Shown: in pieces, positions 8,673-18,883 of the stretch
How positions within the stretch are numbered: position 1 is the stretch's first letter
How the letters are laid out: every line of letters starts with the position of its first letter
Virus record (IMG/VR): IMGVR_UViG_3300042445_001088
Coordinates: 1-50,892 of that record
DNA: 50,892 bases
Origin: a virus
Direction: 5' to 3' (one strand)
Notes under the pieces: model-generated
Seen by the model: only the letters and a program-made list of their open reading frames with translations
Databases searched by the model: none
Told to the model about the DNA's origin: nothing
Program-made: the position numbers and the translations under genes

Positions 8673-8679
8673 CCCAAAT

Positions 8680-8687
8680 GATAAATA
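8680..8687 (+). promoter_or_regulatory. T4-like late promoter box GATAAATA
   Basis: Lies 22 bases before the second fibre gene; the ribosome site AAGGA sits between. Confidence 0.6.
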
Positions 8688-8708
8688 TAATATAACAAGG
8701 ATAATAAC

Positions 8709-11255
8709 ATGGCACTACAACCATTTAATTCGGTAAGCGGTTTCTCTGTAGGTGAAACCCCAACCGTCATCATCAGTAATACCGGTAACGTTTCAGGTAA
8801 TACTGCTAATTTTTCCGGTAATTTAACTGCCCTAAATGCTAATTTAGGAAACTTAACGTTATCAAACAATTTTACTGGTAACTTTATTAATGGTAACTCT
8901 AATATAGTTATTGTAGCTAATGGTGCCATAGAAATATCATCAACTGGTAACGCAAATGTACTGGTCGTAAGTGGTACAGGTGCAAATGTTACAGGTAATT
9001 TAAGTGTATCAGGTAATGCCAACGTCGGCAATATTGGTGCTACTGGATTTTACGGTGTTAGTGGTAACTTAACTGGTAACTTAGTTGCAGGTAACGTAGA
9101 TGCTGGTAACTTATTGACAGTTGGCTTTGCAAACATATCAAGTAATGCAAACATAGGAAACATTGGTACAGCAATAATTACAGCAACAGGTAACATTACT
9201 GGTGCTAATTTATTCACAGGTGGTATTGTATCTGCTACAAGTAATGTTTCTGGTGGAAATATTACAACAGCCGGACAAGTTAGTGCAACTGGAAATGTAA
9301 CTGGTAACTATTTTATTGGTAATGGTAGTCAGTTAACAGGATTAAACACATCTGGTATTAGCAACGGTACTTCAAATATCAGTATCCCTTCAGTAGACGG
9401 CAATATATTATTTGGTGTAGCTGGACAAGCAAACGTATTTGTTGTTGCTAACACTGGTGCAACAGTTGATGGAAATTTTACTACTACAGGTAATGCCACG
9501 ATTGAAGACGGTGTCATTGCAACAGCAAGTAATGCTAATTTAGTATTAGAGCCAAATGGTACTGGCGTAGTTGTTATTGCAAATACATCAGGTGGTGCAA
9601 CTGCTATTGAAATGGGTGATCCAACTCAAGGTAATCTAGTAAGTAATGCAGTAACACTAACAAATAGTTCATCAGTATCAAATGCTATTGCATTATTGAA
9701 CAATGTTTTAGGCAAATTAGTTCCTAGTTCTCCGGCAAGTTTCCCGGGTGGACAAACATTAAGTATTGGAAGTTTATCATCATTTCGTATGGCTAACTAC
9801 ACGCAGACTGATAATACATCAGGTGCAAACAAAGGTGTAGCTGGTGGTACAACAGTATCAAGCGTATTAAGAGCAAGTGGTTATACAACATCAAATATTA
9901 GTACAGTGGGTCCTGGAGATAGTGGCACAATCGCTACCTATCTAAACGGTACACTTGCAGGTTCTAGAACACTAACTGCAAATCTTGACGGTAACGGAAC
10001 TTATAGTAATTTGGTCATATTTAATAACTATGATTACAACGTTGCTAACGCAAATATTCCTGCTGGCTTCTGGAGTGTATTCTCTGCTAGAGCTAGTGGA
10101 ACAGTAACTCAGGGTTGGAACGAAGTATATATTGCTGATAGTGCCGCAACAAATACTAATATTCCTTATTGGTTCTATGACTCAAGTAGTCCAGGCACAC
10201 CACAATTTAGCTCAACAAGTATTAGTGCCCCGGGTTCACCAAGCTATGCTTATTCAAGTACAGTTCCTCACTATGATAACACAAATGCATTCAACTTAGC
10301 ATTTAACGTAAATCGTTTATCAGGTAATATGTACCCAGTAAGTGATACATTTGTTACTGGTGTAGCAGGTGGTGCATTTGGTACTCCAACAAGCTTAACA
10401 TACACAACAGCAGGCGTTGGCACTCCATTAGCACAGAACTTATATGTTGCTTCTGGTAGCTTAACTGCTAATACAAACTCAACTATTATTTCTGGATTTG
10501 GCGCAAGCTCAAGTGGTCCATCATTAAGCGCACTTAACAGTTACGCTACCGGAACACAAGCATTTAGTCCTGGAGCAAACGTGTTGTACAAAACAGGTAC
10601 TGTAAGTAGTGCTACTAGAATTGAAGAAGCAAACGTATTCATTGGTTCAACTGTTGGTAGTGGTAGTGGATTAGCAGTTAGAATTGATAATCCAGGATCA
10701 GGAAACACTCCAACGTTTACCGGTAGTGAAGCAAACTTCAACAGCCAATCAAGTACATTAGAAGCATACGATGCAACAGTAGTTGCAAATATATTGAAAC
10801 ACGACCAAACTAATTACTCAACTGGTTATTTACCAGTTGGACCTAACTTAAGTTCAGGTCGTGCTGGTACTCAGTACTTTACGTTCAAGGTTGTTAGAAC
10901 ATCTGTATCTAAATTTGACGTTAAATGGACTGGTACAGTTGCAGGTATGTGGGTAGCATTACCAGGAAGTATCATCGACTCAACATCTGGCGCTAACGGC
11001 TGGATAGATATGAGTGTTGCATATGCAGGTTCAGGTGCTCCTGGTCAAAACATTGGCTCAGGTGGTAACGGATCAGATGGATGTGCATTAGGTGGTGTTG
11101 CACCATTAAATTCAGCACAAACTAATAAATCTGTTACTGCAACATTTGGTACTGTAAGTAGTTCAAGTACACCAGATAACGAAATTTATATCCGTATAGC
11201 ATTAACAAGCGGTCAATCGGTGACTGCATTATCATTACAAACTGCGAGTAACTAA
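8709..11255 (+). CDS. Repetitive tail fibre/adhesin-like protein 2
   Basis: 848 residues. The N-terminal 330 residues carry the same GN/NANLGN repeats as the neighbours and the shared start (MALQPFNSVSGFSVGETP). From about residue 340 the sequence is no longer repetitive: a long Ser/Thr/Gly/Asn-rich region with SSPASFPGG and WSVFSARASGTV-type segments, ending in a compact domain (roughly 700-848) with DVKWTGTVAGMWVALPGS. That change suggests an N-terminal shaft with a C-terminal binding domain. No known receptor-binding family recognised. It is followed 2 bases later by the next fibre gene, so translation may be coupled. Confidence 0.75.
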   Translation: MALQPFNSVSGFSVGETPTVIISNTGNVSGNTANFSGNLTALNANLGNLTLSNNFTGNFINGNSNIVIVANGAIEISSTGNANVLVVSGTGANVTGNLSVSGNANVGNIGATGFYGVSGNLTGNLVAGNVDAGNLLTVGFANISSNANIGNIGTAIITATGNITGANLFTGGIVSATSNVSGGNITTAGQVSATGNVTGNYFIGNGSQLTGLNTSGISNGTSNISIPSVDGNILFGVAGQANVFVVANTGATVDGNFTTTGNATIEDGVIATASNANLVLEPNGTGVVVIANTSGGATAIEMGDPTQGNLVSNAVTLTNSSSVSNAIALLNNVLGKLVPSSPASFPGGQTLSIGSLSSFRMANYTQTDNTSGANKGVAGGTTVSSVLRASGYTTSNISTVGPGDSGTIATYLNGTLAGSRTLTANLDGNGTYSNLVIFNNYDYNVANANIPAGFWSVFSARASGTVTQGWNEVYIADSAATNTNIPYWFYDSSSPGTPQFSSTSISAPGSPSYAYSSTVPHYDNTNAFNLAFNVNRLSGNMYPVSDTFVTGVAGGAFGTPTSLTYTTAGVGTPLAQNLYVASGSLTANTNSTIISGFGASSSGPSLSALNSYATGTQAFSPGANVLYKTGTVSSATRIEEANVFIGSTVGSGSGLAVRIDNPGSGNTPTFTGSEANFNSQSSTLEAYDATVVANILKHDQTNYSTGYLPVGPNLSSGRAGTQYFTFKVVRTSVSKFDVKWTGTVAGMWVALPGSIIDSTSGANGWIDMSVAYAGSGAPGQNIGSGGNGSDGCALGGVAPLNSAQTNKSVTATFGTVSSSSTPDNEIYIRIALTSGQSVTALSLQTASN

Positions 11256-11257
11256 TC

Positions 11258-14200
11258 ATGGCCGTATCACAAGCACAAATCGTTGACCTATTATATAAAC
11301 AAGCGTTCGGTGTCACTAAAACTGACACTGCACAAAATAAAAGTCCTAGTAACGAATCAATCCCTAGTCCCGCATTAAATCGCGGTGACACTGCCTGGAC
11401 ACAAGCGGATGCAATTCCCAATCCAGCAGCCGCAGTAGCCAACATTGTTCAAGCATATGTTGGCGCAAGTGCAGTAGAAACTATTGCAGATAATACAACA
11501 GTACCAGTAGATGGTATATATCCAACTTGGGAAACACAATTAACTAACTGGATTCCACAAGAATTTGGTGCAACTTATGTAGTTCAAGTATGGGTTGATG
11601 ATAGTGGTGTTGCTAACCCAACGGTTACAGGTACACAAATCTTTGCTGATGGTTCAGGTGGCACTGGTCAATATTATTACAATTATGAATCTGGTGTATT
11701 AAACTTCATTGGTGAAACTATCCCTGCGGCATTGACTGCTGGTAAAGTTCTTTACATCGTTGGTTACAGATATGTTGGTTTAACAGGTGTAACAAACTTA
11801 CCAAGCGGTACTGATATTGGTAATATTCAAATTACCGGTTCTAATATTGCAGGTACTAGCGCCAATGCAAATGTAAATCTTAACCCAAACGGTTCTGGTC
11901 AAGTAGTTGTTGCTGGTAACATTACTGCTAGTTATCTTTTTGGTAATGGTAGTCAATTATCTGGTATCGACACATCAGGCGTAAGTAATGGTACTAGTAA
12001 TTTAAGTATCCCTGTAGCAAACGGTAACGTCAATGTTACTGCTGATGGAAACACAGTTCTAGTAGTCACAACAAATGGCGCAAACGTAGTTGGATATTTA
12101 AATGTTAACGGTAACTTAATATCTACAAATGCTAACTTAGGCAATTTAGCAACAGCTAACTTTGTCAATGTATCAAGTAACGTTAACGTTACAGATACAA
12201 TGCAAGCTGGCAACGTTCGTACAGACAATCTATTATATGCTAACGGTAATCCATGGGATTTGCAAGAAGCAGCCGGTTCAAATACACAAATTCAATATAA
12301 TGACGGTAGCAACAATTTTGGCGCTAGCGCAAACTTCACGTTTGATTATGCTACTCAAACACTAAATGTAACTGGCACTGCAAATGTCAGTGGTAACTTA
12401 AACGGCAACGTTGGTAGTTTCAGTGGTAATGTTTCTGCATTGAATGCTAACTTAGGTAATCTAGCTACTGCTAACTTTATCAATGCATTAGAAACTACAA
12501 CAAGTAACCTAACTGTTAACTTAGAAATTTCTGGTAATACAGCAAACTTTTCTGGCAATATCATTACACTAAATGCTAATTTAGGTAACTTAGTAACAGC
12601 AAACTATGCAAACTTTGGAATATTAGCCGCAAACACTGCAAATATTTCTGGTAATATTAATGCAAACTCAGCAAACATAACTGGTAACTTGTATGCAGGT
12701 AATGCAAACATCACCCAGTTCTTAGAAACACAATATGCTAACGTTAGTGCAAACTTGATTACAGGTAATGCTAACTTAGGTAACTACGCAATTGTTAATT
12801 TCTTAGAAGTTACAAGTAACTTACAATCTAACAATGCTAACGTTTTAGGAACAATTCTTGCAAACGTAGCAAACGTAGCCGGCACTATCACATCTGGTAA
12901 TGCTAATTTGGGTAACTTAGCTACTGCTAACTTCTTTACAGGCACATTAGTAAACGGAACATCAAATATATCCATAGCAAATAATGGTAATATTGATTTA
13001 GTATCAGGTGCAAATACAACCTTAGTATTGACACCAACTGGTGCTAACATTACAGGTTATGGTAATTTCAGTAGTAATGTAACAGCATTAAATGCTAATT
13101 TAGGTAACTTAGTAACAGCAAACTTTGCTAATGTTTCTGGTAACGTAAATGCTAATATTGTTAATGCTAATTACTTGTATGGTATATTAGCAAACGGCAC
13201 ATCGAATATACAAATATTCTCAAATGCTAATATTGCTTTCAGCGCAAATGGTTTTGCTAACATTATTGTTGTATCTGAACTTGGTGCAAACGTAACAGGT
13301 TATATTGATGCTAATGGTAATGTTAATGCAGGTGCATTGTACTCTACAACACTAACATCTAAAACAGGTGCATTAGACCTTTATTCTCAGCAAGCTGGTA
13401 ATACAAACATTAACCTACACGCTTTTGGTAATGGTACAGTCGATGTAGGTAATGTAAGAATCACAAGTCTTGCATTACCAACTACAGCTACTGATGCGGC
13501 AACTAAACAGTATGTTGATGATGTTGCTCAAGGTCTTCACACACATGATAGTTGTAATGCTGCCACAACAGGTACATTGGCAACACTTTCAGGTGGTACT
13601 GTTACATATGATAATGGCGCATCAGGAGTTGGCGCAACATTGACAACAACTGGATCGTATACTACTATTGACGGGGTTACATTGTCTGATGGTATGCGTA
13701 TACTTGTTAAGAACGAAGCAAATGCCGCAAATAATGGTATATATGTTCGCACAAGTTCAACAGTATTAACCCGAGCAGATGACTTTGATACTCCAGCTGA
13801 AATGGCAGGAGGTGACTTTACATTCGTTACTGCCGGTACTCAATATAATAGTACTGGTTGGGTAATGACTGACGTTGTAACTACCGTAGGTACAAGCCCA
13901 GTAGATTGGGTACAATTCAGTGGTGCTGGTCAATATCAAGCGGCAAACGGTATTGCATTAAATGGTACATTATTCACAGCAAACATCGATGGTATTACAA
14001 CTGAAATCAGCGGTGGTAACATTGTTGTTAAAGCTAATGCACAGTTTACAACACCAAACATTGGTGCGGCAACTGGTACAAGTATTGATTTAACAGGTAA
14101 TGTATTAGTCAATAACATTGCTTCTAATGGTTTAGTTTCTGGTAATACGTTAACTATTACAACCTCAGCAAACGTAGGATCCTTAACTGCAACAGGTAAT

Positions 14201-15421
14201 ATCAGTGGTAATAATTTAAGTATTACTAATGACTTTGGTGCAAACGGTGGTAACATTACTGGTAATTTATCAGTTGGTAACTTATCAGTTAACGGTAATT
14301 CTAGTCTCACTGGAAACTTTACTGCTAACAACATTACTGCTAACAATGCACTAAGTTCAAATACTGCAAACATTACTAGCAACTTGGTTGCTGGTAACGT
14401 AACATCAAACGCATTAACAGCCGGACGAATAACGTTTGCTGACACAAACGGCCGATTGGCTGACAGTGGAAATCTATTGTTTGATTCATTCTGGGACAGA
14501 ATAACAACTGGTCAAGGTAACTTTACTGCTAACTTAATAGCGGCAAACTTAACCTCTAACAACTTGTCAAATGGCCGTGTTACATTCTCTAATACAGGTG
14601 GACAACTAGTTGACGCATCAACATTTACATACGATGTAGTTGTAGATTTATTAGCTGTTGGTAATGCAAATATTGGTGCATTTGCAAATGTTACAGGTAA
14701 TATAACTGGTGGCAACATAACAACAACTGGTACAGCAAATATTGGCACATTGTCAATGGTTGGTACAAGTAACTTAGGTCCAATCGGTAATGTTACAATT
14801 ACTGGTGGTAGTAACGGTCAAGTTATAACTACAAACGGTGCAGGTGGATTGTCATTCGTTTCAATCAGCACATCAAGTATCAGTAATGGTAATAGTAATG
14901 TAAGTATTCCAAATGCTAACGGCAATATTGAATTCTCAATAGCTGGAAATGCAAACGTTGTTACATTTACAGGCACCGGTGCAAATGTTAATGGATATCT
15001 ATCAGCATCAGGTAATACAACTGGCGCTAACTTAATAACTACTGGTGTTGTTCAATCTAACACTGCAAACATCTCTACTTTTGTACAATTGGGTAATACT
15101 AATATTCAGTGGGGAACAGCAACAACAACTTCAATTACAGCAGATCAGGTAATTGCAAGTGTACCGGTTTCTGGTATAACTGGTGTAGAGTTCTTAGTTA
15201 AAGGTGTAGATGCAACTGGTGGTAAATACTCTATTGCAACTGTTCAAGCAGTTACAGATGGTACAACTGTTGCAGATTATGCAATATTTGGAACTGTTTT
15301 AGTTAATGGTGCACCAACTGGAAATCTAAGTGTTGCATTGAGCGGTAGTAACATTCAATTGCAAGTAACTCCAGCAAGTACTAACAGTACTGTTTGGACA
15401 ACACAGTTTAGAACAATTTAA
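11258..15421 (+). CDS. Giant repetitive fibre protein 3
   Basis: 1387 residues, the largest gene here. An N-terminal non-repetitive domain (about 1-185) with VEVQVWVDDSG-like and YNYESGVLNFIGETIP segments is probably the attachment end. Residues 190-740 are NANLGNLATANF/GNI-type repeats. A 148-residue module (746-893) that starts DAATKQYVDDVAQGLHTHD and includes TLSDGMRILVKNE is about 85-90% identical to one in the gene at 16200. More repeats follow, then a unique C-terminal domain (about 1280-1387). Modules with ATKQYVDD are common in phage tail-fibre proteins. Predicted late virion protein; the exact structural role is not known. Confidence 0.75.
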   Translation: MAVSQAQIVDLLYKQAFGVTKTDTAQNKSPSNESIPSPALNRGDTAWTQADAIPNPAAAVANIVQAYVGASAVETIADNTTVPVDGIYPTWETQLTNWIPQEFGATYVVQVWVDDSGVANPTVTGTQIFADGSGGTGQYYYNYESGVLNFIGETIPAALTAGKVLYIVGYRYVGLTGVTNLPSGTDIGNIQITGSNIAGTSANANVNLNPNGSGQVVVAGNITASYLFGNGSQLSGIDTSGVSNGTSNLSIPVANGNVNVTADGNTVLVVTTNGANVVGYLNVNGNLISTNANLGNLATANFVNVSSNVNVTDTMQAGNVRTDNLLYANGNPWDLQEAAGSNTQIQYNDGSNNFGASANFTFDYATQTLNVTGTANVSGNLNGNVGSFSGNVSALNANLGNLATANFINALETTTSNLTVNLEISGNTANFSGNIITLNANLGNLVTANYANFGILAANTANISGNINANSANITGNLYAGNANITQFLETQYANVSANLITGNANLGNYAIVNFLEVTSNLQSNNANVLGTILANVANVAGTITSGNANLGNLATANFFTGTLVNGTSNISIANNGNIDLVSGANTTLVLTPTGANITGYGNFSSNVTALNANLGNLVTANFANVSGNVNANIVNANYLYGILANGTSNIQIFSNANIAFSANGFANIIVVSELGANVTGYIDANGNVNAGALYSTTLTSKTGALDLYSQQAGNTNINLHAFGNGTVDVGNVRITSLALPTTATDAATKQYVDDVAQGLHTHDSCNAATTGTLATLSGGTVTYDNGASGVGATLTTTGSYTTIDGVTLSDGMRILVKNEANAANNGIYVRTSSTVLTRADDFDTPAEMAGGDFTFVTAGTQYNSTGWVMTDVVTTVGTSPVDWVQFSGAGQYQAANGIALNGTLFTANIDGITTEISGGNIVVKANAQFTTPNIGAATGTSIDLTGNVLVNNIASNGLVSGNTLTITTSANVGSLTATGNISGNNLSITNDFGANGGNITGNLSVGNLSVNGNSSLTGNFTANNITANNALSSNTANITSNLVAGNVTSNALTAGRITFADTNGRLADSGNLLFDSFWDRITTGQGNFTANLIAANLTSNNLSNGRVTFSNTGGQLVDASTFTYDVVVDLLAVGNANIGAFANVTGNITGGNITTTGTANIGTLSMVGTSNLGPIGNVTITGGSNGQVITTNGAGGLSFVSISTSSISNGNSNVSIPNANGNIEFSIAGNANVVTFTGTGANVNGYLSASGNTTGANLITTGVVQSNTANISTFVQLGNTNIQWGTATTTSITADQVIASVPVSGITGVEFLVKGVDATGGKYSIATVQAVTDGTTVADYAIFGTVLVNGAPTGNLSVALSGSNIQLQVTPASTNSTVWTTQFRTI
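13493..13936 (+). repeat. Duplicated fibre module, copy A
   Basis: 444 bases (148 codons) encoding the same module as 17616-18059 without length differences. Most nucleotide differences are at third codon positions, so the copies are older than the 69-bp repeat but kept under protein-level constraint. Confidence 0.85.
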
Positions 15422-15440
15422 TAACTAGTAAAGAATAAAA

Positions 15441-16139
15441 ATGGCACAAAAACCCTTAAGTTCGCTAGGTGGATTCGCAGTAGGATCAAATGCTAACATT
15501 GTTATCATTGATTCTACTGGCAATATTACCACTGATGCTATAACAGTAAGTCTCGATGCAAATCTAGGTAACGTAGCAAACATCGTTATTACTGGTGGTG
15601 CAAACGGTGAATTCTTAAAAACTGATGGTAATGGAGTATTATCATTTGCTGTTCCCACATCAGTTAGTAATAGTGCAGGACCTATGCCCTATCTTATTCC
15701 TAACGGTGAATCATACATAGTTAATGATAACTTTCAAGGTTTATTTGCAAACACAATTACTATCAACGGTGATTTTACAATTGATGGTGAATTGATTGAA
15801 GTAGGTACAGCAGATCCTGCAGCCTTGTTTGAATCGGTTACATCTAATAATGTTCTGATGGAAGTTGGTAAATCATATATTGTAGATACAACAGTATCAA
15901 GAACAGTTTTATTACCATCATCTGCTAATGTTGGTTTTGGAGATCAAGTGACAATTATTGACGGTACGGGAAATGCGTATCTAAGCCCAATATCAATTAA
16001 TGGCAACGGCTCTAACATATTAGGTGATGCTAATGCTTATGTATTGGGAGTTAATGACTCTGCGGTAACATTGGTGTATTACAACAGTCCACGTGGTTGG
16101 ATCTTAAGCGCATACCCAATATTGAATTATAGCCCATAA
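15441..16139 (+). CDS. Short fibre-family protein 4
   Basis: 232 residues. It shares the family N-terminus (MAQKPLSSLGGFAVGSNANIVI) and a GNVANIVITGGANGEFLKTDGNG segment with the other fibres but lacks the long repeats. The C-terminal half (GKSYIVDTTVSRTVLLPSS... GFGDQVTIIDGTGNA) resembles beta-rich C-terminal domains of phage structural proteins that occur in many marine T4-like phages. It may be a fibre tip or a minimal fibre. It lies 19 bases after the giant gene. Confidence 0.7.
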   Translation: MAQKPLSSLGGFAVGSNANIVIIDSTGNITTDAITVSLDANLGNVANIVITGGANGEFLKTDGNGVLSFAVPTSVSNSAGPMPYLIPNGESYIVNDNFQGLFANTITINGDFTIDGELIEVGTADPAALFESVTSNNVLMEVGKSYIVDTTVSRTVLLPSSANVGFGDQVTIIDGTGNAYLSPISINGNGSNILGDANAYVLGVNDSAVTLVYYNSPRGWILSAYPILNYSP

Positions 16140-16171
16140 TATTGTAAAATTACAGTATTAAATGATAAAGA

Positions 16172-16179
16172 GATAAATA
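16172..16179 (+). promoter_or_regulatory. T4-like late promoter box GATAAATA
   Basis: Precedes the fifth fibre gene by 20 bases, with a TAGGA ribosome-site-like sequence between. Confidence 0.6.
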
Positions 16180-16199
16180 TAATATAATAGGAAAAAATT

Positions 16200-18833
16200 A
16201 TGCTGATTTTACTACAAAGAGCAAGTGCAAATGTCCCCAACCCGCCCGCAGGCAAATCAACGTTATTTGTTGACACAAACGGTAACTTCAACGTACTGAA
16301 TAGTAACGGGGGATACGGTTCATTCAACGGTTCTTTCGTTGCGATTGGTAACGTTGATTTAGGTGCTGTAGGCAATATTTTTATTGCTGATGGTGCAAAT
16401 GGTCAAGTACTTAAATCGTTTGGTGCAAACGGACACGTATATTGGGGTGATGATAGTGCTACACCAGGTGGTAGCAACACGCAAATTCAATTTAATGACG
16501 CAGGTTCATTAGGTGGTAACACTGGTTTTACTTTTGACAAGACGACTGGTATATTAGCTGTTACAGGTAATATTTCTGCTGGTAACGTAGGTGCTACAAC
16601 ATTCACTGGTGCATTGAGTGGTAATGCAACAACAGCTGGCACTGTAACAACAGCGGCTCAACCTAACATTACAAGTACAGGTACACTAACAAGTTTAACT
16701 GTTACTGGTAACGTAGCAGCCGGTAATATTTTAACAAACAATCTACTATATGCAAATGGTAATGCTTGGGATTTACAAGAACCTGCAGGTTTAGACACAT
16801 ATGTTCAGTATAATAATAGTAATAATTTTGGTGCTAACAGTGCGTTCACATTTACTGCAGGTAATGCTACACTAAGTGTAACTAACGTTGCGGCTACTAG
16901 TCTTAGTGCAGGCGGTAATATTACTGGTGGTGCAATATCTTCTAGTGGAAACATCACTGGTGCAAACTTAAGCACAGGCGGCTTAATTACTGCTACTGGT
17001 AATATTGATGGTGGAAATCTCAGAACAGGTGGTGATATCAGTGCTACTGGTACTGCTACATTGGGTAATGTAACTACTGGTGGTACAATAACTTCTACTG
17101 GTACTGCTACATTAGGTAATGTTTCTACTGGTGGCTTTGTAAGTGCAACAGGTAATGTTACAGCTGGTAGTATTACAACAGCAGGTAATGTTTCAGCAGG
17201 TAATATTTCTGCTAGCGGTCTTCTTAATATTACCGGTAACATAGCCGGTGGTAATATTTCTACAGCTGGTGCTATAAATGCAACCGGCGACATTAGTGGT
17301 GGTAATGTATATGCGTCATTAGGTGAAATGAAAGCTAATACAGCAAACATTGTAAGTCTTTTAGTAGCAAATGTAATATCTGCAACTGGAAATGTTATTG
17401 GTGCAAATATTATCACTACGGGTCGAGTGACTGCCGCAGGTAATATTATATCTAATGCAAACGTAGTAACAGATTTGATTGTTGGTAGAACATCTAGTGT
17501 CTCAATTACTGCTGCCGGTACTAATCAAAACATCAACTTAACTCCTACAGGTACTGGTACAGTTAACGTTGGTAACTTTATAATCTCTAATGTTGCAACT
17601 CCATTAGCAAGTACTGATGCGGCAACTAAGCAATACGTTGATGACGTAGCCCAAGGTCTACATACGCACGACAGTTGTAACGCAGCCACAACAACTACAT
17701 TAGCAACAATCTCAGGTGGTACTGTTACATATAATAACGGTACAAGTGGTGTTGGTGCAACATTAACTACAACAGGATCATACACAACTATTGATGGTGT
17801 TACATTGTCAGATGGTATGCGTATTCTTGTTAAGGACGAAGTAACTACTGCAAATAACGGTATCTATGTAAGAACAAGTAGTACAGTATTAACACGTGCA
17901 GATGACTTTAACACGCCAGCTGAAATGGCAGGTGGTGACTTTACATTCGTTACTGCAGGAACAGTATATGATAACACTGGTTGGGTAATGCCTGATGCAG
18001 TAACTACAGTTGGAACAAGTCCAGTTGTTTGGGTACAGTTCAGTGGTGCAGGTACTTATACTGCTGGCACTGGATTAGCATTAAACGGTAGTGTATTCAG
18101 TATCGCTAATACAACTGTAACAGCAGGTGCATACGGTAACGGAGATTACAACGCTACATTTACTGTTAATGGTCAAGGACAACTAAGTGCTGCCGCTAAC
18201 GTTGCAATTACAGCTAACGCCGCAAACTTATCAGGTACAACATTAAAATCAACAATTGTTAGTTCTAGTTTAACAACTGTTGGTACATTGACTTCATTGA
18301 GTATCAGTGGTAACGCAAACATCGGCAACGTTGGTGCGGCCGCAGGTGTGTTTACAAGTGTTTCAGGTAACGGTTCTGCATTATCTGCAATTACAGGTGC
18401 TAACGTAACAGGTACTGTACCATTAGCTACAAGTGCAGGTACTGTAACAACAGCGGCTCAACCAAACATTACGAGCTTAGGAACATTAAGTTCATTAAGC
18501 GTAAGTGGTAACGCTAACGTAGGTAATATTGGTGCTACTAACTTAGTTGGTACATTAACTACTGCATCGCAGACGAACATCACGGCGGTTGGCACACTAG
18601 CTTCACTATCAGTAACAGCAAATGCTAACGTTGGTAATTTGGGTACAGGTGGTTTAATTACTGTAACAGGTAATGTAACTGCAGGTAATCTTGTTTCTAC
18701 TGGTCAAGTTGGTGGTACAGGTGCAACACATCTAGGTAACACATTCACTACTGGTGCTAACACGACAGTTGGTACAGTAACTGGTAACTTTGCATTAAGT
18801 GCTGGTTCAAGATTCCAAGCAACTTACGCTTAA
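16200..18833 (+). CDS. Repetitive tail fibre/adhesin-like protein 5
   Basis: 877 residues. The N-terminus differs from the other fibres (MLILLQRASANVPNPPAGKSTLFVDTNG), a type of start seen in other phage virion proteins. Residues 100-470 are GN/TGNI repeats, with a very regular GGxISATGTATLGNVTTGG run near 280-360. The 148-residue ATKQYVDD module occupies about 473-620. More repeats follow and the protein ends in a short TTVGTVTGNFALSAGSRFQATYA-like tail. A likely late structural adhesin. Only a 47-base gap, mainly one long hairpin, separates it from the next gene. Confidence 0.75.
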   Translation: MLILLQRASANVPNPPAGKSTLFVDTNGNFNVLNSNGGYGSFNGSFVAIGNVDLGAVGNIFIADGANGQVLKSFGANGHVYWGDDSATPGGSNTQIQFNDAGSLGGNTGFTFDKTTGILAVTGNISAGNVGATTFTGALSGNATTAGTVTTAAQPNITSTGTLTSLTVTGNVAAGNILTNNLLYANGNAWDLQEPAGLDTYVQYNNSNNFGANSAFTFTAGNATLSVTNVAATSLSAGGNITGGAISSSGNITGANLSTGGLITATGNIDGGNLRTGGDISATGTATLGNVTTGGTITSTGTATLGNVSTGGFVSATGNVTAGSITTAGNVSAGNISASGLLNITGNIAGGNISTAGAINATGDISGGNVYASLGEMKANTANIVSLLVANVISATGNVIGANIITTGRVTAAGNIISNANVVTDLIVGRTSSVSITAAGTNQNINLTPTGTGTVNVGNFIISNVATPLASTDAATKQYVDDVAQGLHTHDSCNAATTTTLATISGGTVTYNNGTSGVGATLTTTGSYTTIDGVTLSDGMRILVKDEVTTANNGIYVRTSSTVLTRADDFNTPAEMAGGDFTFVTAGTVYDNTGWVMPDAVTTVGTSPVVWVQFSGAGTYTAGTGLALNGSVFSIANTTVTAGAYGNGDYNATFTVNGQGQLSAAANVAITANAANLSGTTLKSTIVSSSLTTVGTLTSLSISGNANIGNVGAAAGVFTSVSGNGSALSAITGANVTGTVPLATSAGTVTTAAQPNITSLGTLSSLSVSGNANVGNIGATNLVGTLTTASQTNITAVGTLASLSVTANANVGNLGTGGLITVTGNVTAGNLVSTGQVGGTGATHLGNTFTTGANTTVGTVTGNFALSAGSRFQATYA
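17616..18059 (+). repeat. Duplicated fibre module, copy B
   Basis: Partner of 13493-13936. Same length in codons; differences are mainly synonymous. Confidence 0.85.
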
Positions 18834-18845
18834 TAATATCAAATT

Positions 18846-18883
18846 CATACTCACTACTTACAAATGATAAGTAGTGATGTATG
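18846..18883 (+). promoter_or_regulatory. Long hairpin that includes a start codon
   Basis: CATAC plus TCACTACTTA pairs with TAAGTAGTGA plus GTATG around a seven-base loop with one bulged T. The last three bases of the 3' arm are the ATG of the next gene. There is no T-run, so it does not look like a normal terminator; it could block initiation or stabilise the fibre mRNA 3' end. Confidence 0.7.

Noticed and set aside
13936-14445. Minus-strand 169-residue Leu/Pro/Val-rich ORF inside the fibre gene, and similar ones at 16805-17416
   Set aside because: Antisense translation of the GGTAAC/GTTACC-type repeats gives such ORFs throughout the fibre region; no start signals.
6609-18833. A diversity-generating retroelement or CRISPR-like array in the repetitive region
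   Set aside because: No reverse transcriptase, no template/variable pair with adenine-biased changes, and repeats are in-frame codons of varied length, not equal spacers.
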